From Sulfurimicrobium sp964384915 (lineage in GTDB: Bacteria; Pseudomonadota; Gammaproteobacteria; Burkholderiales; Sulfuricellaceae): 64,000 nt of DNA. Where the stretch lies: NCBI GenBank assembly GCA_964384915.1, contig CAYLMA010000009.1, positions 1-64,000 on the forward strand. Direction: 5' to 3'. Numbering within the stretch: the stretch's first letter is position 1; every line of letters starts with the position of its first letter. The notes under the pieces were generated by a model. The model saw only the letters and a list, made by a program, of their open reading frames with translations. It made no database searches and had not been told where the DNA came from. The position numbers and the translations under genes are program-made. This document shows, one piece after another, positions 8,269 to 16,214 of this stretch.

Positions 8269-8667
8269 ATGAAAACCGAATTCGCCTGGAACGACGAGAC
8301 CCACTCCCTGCGCTTTCCCGAAATGGATGAAACCCACCGCGAATTCGTGGCGCTTCTGGTGTGCGCGCAACAAGCGCCGGACGGGGAATTGCAACAGCGC
8401 CTCGAGGCCCTGCTCGAACACACCCGCCGGCATTTCGAGCACGAATCCCGGATGATGCGTGCATGCGGGCTATCGTCACGGGAAGAACACGAGGCCGAGC
8501 ACCGCCGCATCCTGGCGGAACTGGCGCAAATGCGTACCCGCGCGCAAGGAGGCCGCACCGCCCTTGTCCGCGCCTACCTGACCGAGGCCATCCCGGACTG
8601 GTTCCGCACCCATCTTGCCACCATGGATTCGGAACTGGCGGGGAAATACCGGCAAGCGATCCTTTAG
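8269..8667 (+). CDS. Bacteriohemerythrin
   Basis: This 132-residue hemerythrin-domain protein has the diiron ligand set: H23 (DETH), H55 and E59 (HFEHE), H74 or H78 (EEHEAEH), and H115 with D120 (HLATMD). Such proteins bind O2 reversibly and serve as oxygen carriers, buffers or sensors. It starts 7 bp after draG, which puts an O2-binding protein in the same transcript as the nitrogenase switch. A link to oxygen protection or to redox control of DraT/DraG is inference from position. Confidence 0.9.
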   Translation: MKTEFAWNDETHSLRFPEMDETHREFVALLVCAQQAPDGELQQRLEALLEHTRRHFEHESRMMRACGLSSREEHEAEHRRILAELAQMRTRAQGGRTALVRAYLTEAIPDWFRTHLATMDSELAGKYRQAIL

Positions 8668-8690
8668 GCCCACGGGCGCCTCAAGCCGGG

Positions 8691-9002
8691 ATGTCCGGGG
8701 TTCTTCGAACTTCGGAAATTGAAGTTTCCGTGGTATCGAAGCAAGGCTTTTGGCTGCTTCTGGACGACGAGGAGCTTTTTGTCCCTTTCAGCCAGTTCCC
8801 TTGGTTCAAAAAGGCAACCGTTGAACAAATCACGTCCGTAGAGCATCCATCGGCCAATCACCTTTACTGGCCGATGCTGGATATCGATCTGGCAGTAGAC
8901 TCCGCGCGCAAACTTCGCGAAACTTCGGGGTCAGGTCTTTCGCAATCATATGATGACGAAAGACCTGACCCCGTTACTTGTGACCCCGTTACTTGTACTT
9001 GA
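8691..9002 (+). CDS. DUF2442-like protein with a repeat-derived C-terminus
   Basis: Residues 1-76 (ending LDIDLAVDSARKL) look like a DUF2442 protein (SKQGFWLLLDDEELFVPFSQFPWFKKA, then a predicted helix and VEHPSANHLYWPMLDIDL). DUF2442 proteins are small and usually found near DUF4160 proteins or toxin-antitoxin pairs; their role is unclear. After that the reading frame enters a GGGGTCAGGTCTT repeat array, so about 25 C-terminal residues are repeat-encoded. The gene looks truncated by repeat insertion and may be inactive. Confidence 0.6.
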   Translation: MSGVLRTSEIEVSVVSKQGFWLLLDDEELFVPFSQFPWFKKATVEQITSVEHPSANHLYWPMLDIDLAVDSARKLRETSGSGLSQSYDDERPDPVTCDPVTCT

Positions 9003-9072
9003 CCCCGCTGTTTTGTGACCCCGCTGTTTTTGCGATTTTGCAAGACCTGTCCCCGCTGTTGACCCCGCTGTG
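8927..9072. repeat. REP array: 16-bp-stem hairpin plus tandem GACCCCG units
   Basis: Bases 8927-8942 and 8957-8972 are perfect inverted copies of GGGGTCAGGTCTTTCG around a short palindromic loop. They are followed by decaying tandem units GACCCCGTTACTTG and GACCCCGCTGTTTT to about 9072. The same core flanks the RAYT transposase at 13610-13690 and 14569-14628. This marks the left edge of the accessory cassette. Confidence 0.85.
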
Positions 9073-9524
9073 CCAGACATCAACACATCCAAAAAGTTCA
9101 TCCTTCAGTGTGCTGAGTAAATGGGTTCATGACTGATGCGAGTTCCGTGGATCTGGGGTGAATGGGGTTGGTAGCCCAGAAGAAGTGATACGTAATCCGG
9201 GGTCAAGTCCAGGCGGGTCATGACGATCTTGCTAGTCTCGTTGACCAGGATGCGCGGGGCTTCACCGGCGCCGTCCAGGCCATTGGCCAGCAGGGCCGCA
9301 AAGCCAGCAGGCCAAGTATTTGCAGAAGAGATGTTGCTTTAAAGGTGTTATACGTGATATATGTTTTATTGTTGTTGATAGATATTCTGGCCAAGGCAGA
9401 GGGTCGGCAGGGATTAATGTAAAATAATTCGGCATAACTGGCGGCTGAAATACTGTTTTGGTCCCCACTATCATTGACCCTCACTATCGTTGGTTAGTTG
9501 GTGAATTAATTTTTGGTAAAGCCT
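9073..9524. other. Gene-poor stretch before the accessory cassette
   Basis: No intact gene is visible. On the minus strand, around 9150-9300, a broken frame reads LVNETSKIVMTRLDL and RISHEPIYS before stops; the latter is weakly reminiscent of IS30-type transposases, but this is too short to assign. The last 150 bp are A+T-rich and probably hold the promoter of the cassette. Confidence 0.4.
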
Positions 9525-9926
9525 ATGTCAAAAGTCACATCGCATCATGAATTGGTCAATTCAGAGCCTCATTTGCTGGGGTTGATCGAAGGCCAGTTGA
9601 ATGACCAAGCCTATGATGAACTGGTATTGATGTCTGGTCATTTCATGCTTTTTTACGATGAAGTACGAAAGAAGCTGGTTCCAGGGATATATCAGGAACA
9701 TGAAGGCGTCTTGCGGGAACGCATCGAGCAGCGGGTCGGCATATTCCCTGAGTACACGTGGGATTTGTCGATGAGCATCGCCAAGCAGCATATCGCACGC
9801 TCCAAGAAAATAAAATTTCTTCTGCTGATCAACGACTGGCAATACGTTCCAGACCAAGGGTCGGCCAGCGAGTTCCGAGCCGAGTTCTACAATGAATTCA
9901 CGAAGCTTCCCAGTACCTATCTCTAA
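9525..9926 (+). CDS. Unrecognised protein, first part of a gene interrupted by an in-frame stop
   Basis: This 133-residue frame (ATG at 9525; a TTG at 9513 is possible) ends at TAA 9924-9926. The same reading frame continues at once (TGC, then ATG at 9930) as another 155 residues without a ribosome-binding site. The two parts are therefore most simply one gene of about 290 codons with a CAA-to-TAA type nonsense change. No family is recognised. It is acidic and soluble, with KKIKFLLLINDWQYVPD as the most core-like strand. Composition is lower in G+C than the nif genes. It is the first gene of the NifS-like/ATP-grasp/DMT cassette. Confidence 0.6.
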   Translation: MSKVTSHHELVNSEPHLLGLIEGQLNDQAYDELVLMSGHFMLFYDEVRKKLVPGIYQEHEGVLRERIEQRVGIFPEYTWDLSMSIAKQHIARSKKIKFLLLINDWQYVPDQGSASEFRAEFYNEFTKLPSTYL

Positions 9927-9929
9927 TGC

Positions 9930-10397
9930 ATGAAGCGGCATGGCATCTTCACTGAACTTGACATGCTGCCAAGTCGCAAACACCCTCTTGCCTTTCCGGA
10001 AACTTGGCTGAAATACAGATTTCAAAAGAGTGCCGCGAATTTCGTCAAGCAAGGAAAGCTTGAAAAGCGCGTCCTAGATGATCGCCCCACACAGTCCGAA
10101 ATATCTTTCCTCGACGATCAGGGCCAGTACAGGACCCTGATCAGTTGCGGCATCACAGGTTGCGCCGGGGAAGTCACGGAGATGATTTCCGAAGTCCACA
10201 AGGCTGGCCACCGGATGATGCTAATCTTCGCACCAGGCGAATGCCATGTGCCTGTGCGGTCAGGCGTCGAAATTGCATTGAACCTCTATGGTCTGACCGG
10301 CATGAAGATCATCATTGCCGATCCGGGTGGTAGCGGGGAGATGACGAAAGAGACCATTTACAGAAACATGGTCAATTTTTCTGTTTTCCAATCCTGA
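9930..10397 (+). CDS. Unrecognised protein, second part of the interrupted gene
   Basis: These 155 residues are in the same frame as the preceding gene and separated from it by one stop and one codon. Visible features are a basic segment (LKYRFQKSAANFVKQGKLEKR), a short cysteine motif SCGITGC, a glycine-containing strand-loop (MLIFAPGECHVPVRSGVE) and the C-terminal KIIIADPGGSG. The alternating strands and loops suggest an alpha/beta enzyme, but I cannot name it. No Shine-Dalgarno sequence is present before the ATG. It could be made by readthrough, by reinitiation, or not at all. Confidence 0.6.
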   Translation: MKRHGIFTELDMLPSRKHPLAFPETWLKYRFQKSAANFVKQGKLEKRVLDDRPTQSEISFLDDQGQYRTLISCGITGCAGEVTEMISEVHKAGHRMMLIFAPGECHVPVRSGVEIALNLYGLTGMKIIIADPGGSGEMTKETIYRNMVNFSVFQS

Positions 10398-10473
10398 ATC
10401 GACGGCTGCTTGCGCGCGCGAGCGTCTCGCGAGCATTACAGCACGCAGTCATTGCGCGCAACGGAGAAAATCC

Positions 10474-11622
10474 ATGAGCCTCTCTATCTATTTGGACTCG
10501 GCAGCCACCACCCGCTGCCATGAACTGGTTGTCTCTTCCATGGCACCCTTCCTGACTGAAAGTTACGGCAATGCGTCTTCGCCTCACAGAATGGGTAGAA
10601 TCGCTGCCCAGGCCGTGGGTCAGGCGCGGGCAAAACTGGCAGGCGCACTGGGCGTAGAGGCGTCAGAAATAATATTCACCTCTGGAGCGACTGAAAGCAA
10701 TAACATCGCGATATTGGGTGCATTCCAGCATGCCGATGCCGCTCCCATCAATGCGGTGTTTTGCCCCATCGATCATAAATCCGTCCTCGAGGTATCCAGG
10801 GAACTTGGACGACGCGGCATCGACATCCAGTATGCAAAAGTGGGGGGGGAAGGACGCGTCTGCCTGTCGTCCATGGAAAAACTGATAAATGGCAATACCC
10901 GGCTGGTCAGTGTCAGCCATGTGAATTCCGAGATCGGCACCATCCAAGATATCGAGGCCATTGCGGCCCTCTGCCATTCTTCGGAGGTCATCCTGCATGT
11001 GGATGCCGCCCAGTCCTTCGGCAAGCTCCGTTTTGATCTGGCAAGCAGCCGCATCGACTGTCTGTCCATATCCGGGCATAAAATCGGAGGACCCAAGGGC
11101 ATTGGCGCGCTGTACGTCAGTCAACGCGTTAAGCCAAGATTGCGGCCCATCATGTTTGGCGGGAACCAGGACGGTTTGCGCAGCGGAACACTGCCGACCC
11201 CCCTAATCGTGGGCATGGGGGTAGCCGGCGAACTACGCGGCACGACCGATCTTCAGCAGGAAGAAGCCCATATCACCCGCTTGAGGGACGCAGTTCTCGC
11301 CATACTGACCGGTATCGGCGTGAAATTCCAAATCAACTCCGCGCTGCCGGTGTGTGTTCCCCATATTCTTAACATCAGGTTCCCCGGTGTCAGGGCTGAA
11401 AGTTTGATCCGCGCCCTTGATGGCATCTACATCGCCTCGGGATCCGCCTGCAATGCAACCAGCATGGAGCCATCTTATGTTCTCAAGGGGATTGGGCTGA
11501 CGGACGAAGATGCCAATTGCTCCATCCGCATATCCCTTGATCCCCGTCTGACAATGGAGGATGTGGACACCGCCGCACGCGTTCTGGCGGGCAAGGTCGC
11601 GCAGGCACAGGCATTGGTATGA
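10474..11622 (+). CDS. NifS/IscS-like cysteine desulfurase
   Basis: This 382-residue class V PLP enzyme takes sulfur from cysteine as an enzyme persulfide. The N-terminal YLDSAATT, the PLP motifs HVDAAQSFGK and SGHKIGGPKG (with the PLP lysine), and the loop SGSACNATSMEPS carrying the catalytic cysteine are all present, so it looks active and group I-like. GGAG precedes the ATG. It is not beside nifU or iscU. Its neighbours are an unknown protein, an ATP-grasp ligase and an exporter, so it probably supplies sulfur, or acts as a PLP lyase, in a dedicated pathway rather than for nitrogenase. That role is inferred. Confidence 0.85.
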   Translation: MSLSIYLDSAATTRCHELVVSSMAPFLTESYGNASSPHRMGRIAAQAVGQARAKLAGALGVEASEIIFTSGATESNNIAILGAFQHADAAPINAVFCPIDHKSVLEVSRELGRRGIDIQYAKVGGEGRVCLSSMEKLINGNTRLVSVSHVNSEIGTIQDIEAIAALCHSSEVILHVDAAQSFGKLRFDLASSRIDCLSISGHKIGGPKGIGALYVSQRVKPRLRPIMFGGNQDGLRSGTLPTPLIVGMGVAGELRGTTDLQQEEAHITRLRDAVLAILTGIGVKFQINSALPVCVPHILNIRFPGVRAESLIRALDGIYIASGSACNATSMEPSYVLKGIGLTDEDANCSIRISLDPRLTMEDVDTAARVLAGKVAQAQALV

Positions 11623-11752
11623 GTTTTTCATGCTGCGCCGCAGCACCCTTACCGCATGAAACGAGGTGGCAATCGCGTTGTGGCGTCCAGCACGTCACGC
11701 CGTTCAGGTTGTTCCAACTTGAGTTCACGCCAAGTTTCACTTCGGAAACAAG

Positions 11753-12667
11753 ATGACAAGTATGCAAGAAATTCTAGTTCTCAAAGGTGGAACCTCTTCC
11801 GAAAGAGCGATTTCCCTTAAAACCGCCTCTCATGTCGAAAATGCCCTCGAAAGATTAGGTGTCAAATATCGATCCTTCGCTTTGGGAGATTTACCCGATT
11901 TGTTTTCACTGTCTTTCGACGGTGTAGTCTATGTTTTCAATGCCATGCATGGTGGCTATGGAGAAAACGGTACGCTCCAAGGCGTACTGGATAGCCTGAA
12001 GCTTCCTTACAACGGCGTCGGCAGGGAGGCCAGCGCCATCGGAATGAGCAAGACGCTGACCCGCCTGATGGCAGCCTCGTGCGGTATTCATGTCGCTCAG
12101 GGCATGTGGTTTCCTGACGTGTCAGCTGCCCCGACCTTCACACAGGTGGCCAAACAGTTCGGGCTACCCTTCATCGTCAAGGCGGACGCTCAAGGCTGCA
12201 GCATCGGTGTTCATCTGGTCAACGATGAAAAGCAGTTCTTCGAGGCTCTGGAGCAGATCCACGGTTTCGGTGACCGGATTCTCATCGAACAATTCCTCAA
12301 AGGCGAGGAAATCACCGTGGGCATGTTGCGCGGAACGGTTTTGCCTATCCTGCGCATTCAGCATGCGCATGCCTTTTTCAGCCATGACGCCAAGTTCCAT
12401 TCCGCGCAGACGACTGAATACAGAGAACTAGATGCCACACCTGAACTCAAGGCGAAAATCGAAATCTCGGTACGGCGGGTCTGCAGCCTCCTGGCTGCAC
12501 AGGACTACATCAGATTCGACTTCATCATCCGGGATGGCGAGCCCTATCTGCTGGAAATCAATACGCTGCCAGGACTGAATTCCCACAGTGTTTTCGTTAA
12601 ATCCTGTGCCATTGTTGGCGTCTCCTACGACACCATGATTTCCAGAATCATCAACCGGGACCGTTGA
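11753..12667 (+). CDS. D-alanine-D-alanine ligase-like ATP-grasp enzyme
   Basis: This 304-residue protein has the Ddl fold order: GGTSSERAISL at the N-terminus, HGGYGENGTLQGVLDSL, the ATP-grasp loop VKADAQGCSIGV (Cys where Ddl usually has the first Ser of GSSVG), LIEQFLKGEEITVG, and RFDFIIRD with LLEINTLPGLNSHS for Mg binding. Ddl joins two D-alanines. A second, non-cell-wall copy in a cassette with a PLP enzyme and an exporter may ligate other amino acids, or may provide self-protection. The active-site Ser-to-Cys change supports altered substrate use. Confidence 0.85.
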   Translation: MTSMQEILVLKGGTSSERAISLKTASHVENALERLGVKYRSFALGDLPDLFSLSFDGVVYVFNAMHGGYGENGTLQGVLDSLKLPYNGVGREASAIGMSKTLTRLMAASCGIHVAQGMWFPDVSAAPTFTQVAKQFGLPFIVKADAQGCSIGVHLVNDEKQFFEALEQIHGFGDRILIEQFLKGEEITVGMLRGTVLPILRIQHAHAFFSHDAKFHSAQTTEYRELDATPELKAKIEISVRRVCSLLAAQDYIRFDFIIRDGEPYLLEINTLPGLNSHSVFVKSCAIVGVSYDTMISRIINRDR

Positions 12668-12670
12668 ACA

Positions 12671-13585
12671 ATGGAGCACACCATCGGCCGAGCGAACGCG
12701 TCGGCTCTTCTGTTTGCGTTGACCGTCATGTGGAGCACCGGCTGGTTCCTGACCCGCACCGGTCTTGAAAGCGCCACCCCCTTTTCCTTCAACGCTGCCC
12801 GATTCCTGTTGGCCGCCTTGATCATGCAACTAATCTTGCATCATCTGGCTAGGCCCGGGCCCATGCGGGTCTCAGAATGGATATGGATAGGCCTGATCGG
12901 ACTGTTGCAAACCACGCTGATGTTTTCACTTGCTACCTATGGTCTGCTGCAGGCGGGCCTAGCACGATCGGCCATCCTCATCTATTCGACGCCCATATGG
13001 AGCGCAATCCTGGGGCGTCTGTTCCTCAGGGAAACGTTGTCTGTGTACCAAATTATAGGCCTGTCGCTGGGATGTGCGGGCATTCTCGCCATCGCGATGC
13101 CTGGCATGAAAACCGGGAACTTCCAGGGAGAACTGCTCCTTGTCGGCTCCGCTATTTCCTGGTCCGTCGCAAGCCTTTTACTGAAGAAGCAGTTGTCGAT
13201 GTCCGACAAGTTGATGGTCGGCACCTGGCAGATGACTTTTGGAAGCGCCGGACTGCTGCTTCTCGCCCTGACAGTGGATGGTGGAATCAACTTCGATGTG
13301 AATGCTGAAAGCGTGGCGGCCCTGCTCTATGTCAGCGTGGTCGGTTCGGTGATGGCATTCTCCCTGTGGTTTTACATAGTTCCCCGAGTGTCCATGCTCC
13401 ACTCAAGTATGGCTACGCTGGCGGTTCCGCTAACCGTCCTGATCGGCGAGAGCTTGTTGTCGGATGAGCGGCCGGATGCTGCTTTGCTGGCCGGTTCGGC
13501 CTTGATCCTAGCAGGCATTGCGCTGGTGCTGATAGCAAGCCCTCCCCAGCGGCCCGCACGGATCGAGGAAAAGGATGCTGCATGA
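12671..13585 (+). CDS. DMT-superfamily (EamA) exporter
   Basis: This 304-residue membrane protein has about ten hydrophobic segments in two EamA halves (first half about 12-140, second about 150-290). EamA proteins commonly export amino acids and related small metabolites. It starts 3 bp after the ATP-grasp gene, so the two are tightly co-transcribed and the transporter may export the cassette's product. The stop lies 24 bp before the first GGGGTCAGGTCTT repeat of the right border. Confidence 0.88.
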   Translation: MEHTIGRANASALLFALTVMWSTGWFLTRTGLESATPFSFNAARFLLAALIMQLILHHLARPGPMRVSEWIWIGLIGLLQTTLMFSLATYGLLQAGLARSAILIYSTPIWSAILGRLFLRETLSVYQIIGLSLGCAGILAIAMPGMKTGNFQGELLLVGSAISWSVASLLLKKQLSMSDKLMVGTWQMTFGSAGLLLLALTVDGGINFDVNAESVAALLYVSVVGSVMAFSLWFYIVPRVSMLHSSMATLAVPLTVLIGESLLSDERPDAALLAGSALILAGIALVLIASPPQRPARIEEKDAA

Positions 13586-13609
13586 ACAGAAGACCCAATA
13601 CGCACAAAC

Positions 13610-13690
13610 GGGGTCAGGTCTTGGTCACACAGACAACGGCACAGACAACGAGACAACGGGGTCAGGTCTTGCGAAATCGCATCAGGTCTT
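13610..13690. repeat. REP copies at the RAYT 3' end
   Basis: GGGGTCAGGTCTT is present at 13610-13622 and 13658-13670, with a partial copy at 13682-13690 that overlaps the stop end of the transposase gene. They match the array at 8927-9072. Confidence 0.8.
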
Positions 13691-14539
13691 GCCGTGTTTT
13701 GAGTCATGAGCCCGCACCGCGCGGCTGACGGTAGTGTAATGGACGCCAAAGGCTTCCGCGATAGTCTTCATCGGATAGCCTCCCGACAGATAAGCCAAGG
13801 CCATGCCGGTATGCGGGTCGGCGGCGAATTCCGCCTGGTAGTGGGCCAATGGCTTCGCCAGTGGGCGCCGCTGCGCGCGGGGAATTTCCTCGAGCGACTG
13901 GTCGGGGGAAATGCTTGACCGGGCGTGTTGGATGAATGCCTCGCCACCAAGGAAAATCTGCCCTTCCAGCTTATCCCAGATGCTTGGTAAGCCCACGCCG
14001 GTCCGCACGAAATCCCGATAGCCGAGACGAGCCCGATTTCGTTGCCGGGAAAACTGCCCAAGAATCCAACCAGTCTGCAACCAGGGTGGTACGGGTGTCG
14101 CCCCGATCATCGCTGGATAGCTGCTCCACGACCATTCCTCCGCATCACTGACCATCCCGGCGCGTACCGGATTGAGCACCACATAGCGCGCCAGCTCCAG
14201 GAGATAGGCGTCCTTCTCCACGAGTATGGCCTTGTACCTGCCCTGGAAAACAGGGCCGATCCGCCGATGGGTGCGGTTCACCCGCTGCGTGTAGACCCCA
14301 TTGAGTTGGCGCATACCCTGCGCGAGATTGCCTTCCGGCGTCTCGACGACCGCATGGTAATGGTTGGTCATCAGGCAATAGGCATGGCAAATCCAGTTGA
14401 AGCGATTGCAAACCTCGCCAAATAGCGTCAGCCAAGCCTCGCGGTCGCTATCGGAAAAATAAATATCCTCGCGCCGATCGCCACGGGAAGTCACGTGGTA
14501 CAGTCCGCCGGACAGTTCAATGCGTAAGGGTCTCGCCAT
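13682..14539 (-). CDS. REP-associated tyrosine transposase (RAYT)
   Basis: This 285-residue Y1/HUH transposase starts with MARPLRIELSGGLYHVTSRG. The HUH motif is in MTNHYHAVV, and the candidate nucleophilic tyrosine is in the AYLLELARYVVLNPV helix. A C-terminal helix-turn-helix (TIAEAFGVHYTTVSRAVR) is typical of the long RAYT group. RAYT enzymes nick single-stranded REP palindromes and are thought to spread them. Matching repeats lie on both sides (13610-13690 and 14569-14628) and at 8927-9072, so this gene is the likely source of the local repeat expansion. It looks intact. Confidence 0.9.
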   Translation of the reverse strand: MARPLRIELSGGLYHVTSRGDRREDIYFSDSDREAWLTLFGEVCNRFNWICHAYCLMTNHYHAVVETPEGNLAQGMRQLNGVYTQRVNRTHRRIGPVFQGRYKAILVEKDAYLLELARYVVLNPVRAGMVSDAEEWSWSSYPAMIGATPVPPWLQTGWILGQFSRQRNRARLGYRDFVRTGVGLPSIWDKLEGQIFLGGEAFIQHARSSISPDQSLEEIPRAQRRPLAKPLAHYQAEFAADPHTGMALAYLSGGYPMKTIAEAFGVHYTTVSRAVRAHDSKHGKT

Positions 14540-14568
14540 AAAGCGAGTATGAGGGGATGGGTGTGATA

Positions 14569-14628
14569 TTGCAAGACCTGACCCCGTTACCCGTTATGAT
14601 TTTGCAAGACCTGACCCCGTTACCCGTT
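14569..14628. repeat. Two identical 27-bp direct repeats upstream of the RAYT gene
   Basis: Copies at 14569-14595 and 14602-14628 share the core GCAAGACCTGACCCCGTTAC and are identical over 27 bp. A related copy lies at about 14942-14965. Confidence 0.8.
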
Positions 14629-15070
14629 CCAATCTTCATGTCAGGCTCGATACGGTCTGCGATCCCGGGTGGGCGGACACGGCTTGCCCTTTCAACTCCT
14701 CGCTGTGCCCGCTGTTGCCTGCTGGTGTCTTGAAACCATCGGCCCCTTCCAATGCGGTCATTTCGGGACTACAACCTTCACGGTCGGCTTTACCCGTTAC
14801 CATTGCGCCTCGCCTGCTTTCTTGCCTACGCATCAAGCGAACCATTGCTGGTTCGCCTGCAAGGCTGGATACTTGGCCTGTGGCTAACAGTTACCAAGGC
14901 GGGATTCTCACCCGCTAGATTGTGCGACATTGCCAAGCCGCAACCAAGACCTGACCCCGTTGCCGTTGCCGTGACCGTGCAATGCCGCTGCTTGAACTGT
15001 ATCGGAAAAAAGACCGCGTAGGGCGCAGCATTGCGCCGCACGGCGCATGAATGGCGGGAATTTTTGTACT
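14629..15070. other. Non-coding remnant with structured sequence
   Basis: No credible gene is visible; the overlapping short frames lack ribosome-binding sites. The segment has internal complementarity (for example GGCGGGATTCTCACCCGC near 14898-14915) and looks like a fragment of a mobile or structured RNA element. It ends at a REP-like copy near 14942. I cannot name it. Confidence 0.35.
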
Positions 15071-15913
15071 TTACGCCGCGACCGGCAGGGTTTCCGTCAG
15101 CGCGTCGAAGAACGCGTTCAAATCCATGTCGAGGCGGGTGATGTTCTGTTCCTGCAGGAAGCGCGCTTCGTTCTTTGCCAGTTCACCGGGCAGCACCGCC
15201 CAGTGGGGGCCGTCGCCGGAGCGTTTCATGATCTGGCGGGCGTAGCTGCGGGTGAGCTGGTTGTCGAAGCGGCAGCCGAGGAAGAGGAAGCCGCGTCCCT
15301 TGCGCAGTTCCCGCACCAGGGCGGGGATCGGGCTCTGGATGTCGATTTCGGTGAGCACTTCGACGTAGTCGGAATCGGAGACGATGTAGTTGCCGGCCGG
15401 GCTTCCGCTCCCAATGGGCTGGTACAGCACGGTGCGCCATTCTTCCGCCCGCGCCGCGTCGCTGGGCGTGCCGTCCGGCAGGTAGTATTTCACCCACTGG
15501 TCGCGGTGCTCGGCGCGGCTCACGCCCTGCAGCAGGCCCCATCCTTCCTTGCCCGCCATGGCTGTGGCCATGGTGCCGTCGTACCACATCTCCACGATCA
15601 GCGGCAGTTGCAGCCCGGCCAGGTGGCGGTGCAGCGGCGCGGGTTCGGGCTTGTGGGCGAAGGCCTCGTTCATCAGCGCCACCAGGGTTTTGCGGTGCTT
15701 GAAGTTTTCGATGTACTGGGCGGCGGCGGTGAGGTTTTTGCGGATCTTGAACGGCAAGGTGGTCCTGGCCGCCAGCGTGTCCGCCAGCTCCAGCGCGCTT
15801 GCCGGAACGGTTTTTTCCACCACCGGCGAAAGCATGCCCGGCCCGAGGTAGGGAATAGCCCGTTTTTCGGCCAGGGCGGCAATGATGGCATCCAGGTGCG
15901 GTGCGATGTTCAT
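15071..15913 (-). CDS. SIR2-like protein of the nifB operon
   Basis: This 280-residue soluble protein resembles the SIR2-like (SIR2_2) group: an N-terminal glycine segment (IPYLGPGMLSP), a central region, and a late Rossmann-like element (GFLFLGCRFDNQLTRSYARQIM). Such proteins bind NAD or nucleotides. Similar genes are found in nif clusters, but I know of no established role. It is the last gene of the nifB-ferredoxin-iscA-nifZ-nifT operon, separated from nifT by a TCAGC-type hairpin. Confidence 0.7.
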   Translation of the reverse strand: MNIAPHLDAIIAALAEKRAIPYLGPGMLSPVVEKTVPASALELADTLAARTTLPFKIRKNLTAAAQYIENFKHRKTLVALMNEAFAHKPEPAPLHRHLAGLQLPLIVEMWYDGTMATAMAGKEGWGLLQGVSRAEHRDQWVKYYLPDGTPSDAARAEEWRTVLYQPIGSGSPAGNYIVSDSDYVEVLTEIDIQSPIPALVRELRKGRGFLFLGCRFDNQLTRSYARQIMKRSGDGPHWAVLPGELAKNEARFLQEQNITRLDMDLNAFFDALTETLPVAA

Positions 15914-15929
15914 GGTGTTCTCCTTTGTT

Positions 15930-16002
15930 TAGCTATCAGCTATCAGCGGTCAGCGATGCGGTCAGGATTTGGCTGATAGCTGAAAGCTGACCGCTGACAG
16001 CT
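15930..16002. repeat. TCAGC-type hairpin after nifT
   Basis: GCTATCAGCTATCAGCGGTCAGC faces GCTGATAGCTGAAAGCTGACCGCTGACAGC across a short loop, giving a strong imperfect stem between nifT and the SIR2-like gene. Same family as at 1189-1245. Confidence 0.65.
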
Positions 16003-16204
16003 ACCCAAGCTTGCGGGCTTCGACGGTGACCGGCAGGCGGGTATCCACGGCCATCTCGGGCAGCGCGAATTTCCAGCCGTTGGCCAGGGTGATCTCGCCG
16101 CCCCACATTTCCGGTTTTTCCATCTCGACGATGGGCTCTTCCAGGTCCTTTTTGGGCAGGTAGCCGGTCAGCACGCCTGCGGCCTTGCGGATCATGATTT
16201 TCAT
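16001..16204 (-). CDS. nifT: NifT/FixU protein
   Basis: This 67-residue protein starts MKIMIRKA and contains the family signature WGGEITLANGWKFALPEM and the ending PVTVEARKLG. NifT is small, non-essential and of unknown biochemical role; it always accompanies nif clusters. It follows nifZ by 10 bp. Confidence 0.95.
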   Translation of the reverse strand: MKIMIRKAAGVLTGYLPKKDLEEPIVEMEKPEMWGGEITLANGWKFALPEMAVDTRLPVTVEARKLG

Positions 16205-16214
16205 TTTTTGCTCC

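Noticed and set aside
14636..15021. Short overlapping frames in the structured segment next to the RAYT gene
   Set aside because: No ribosome-binding sites; sequence looks like a non-coding or decayed element. I also considered a group II intron but found no convincing domain V.
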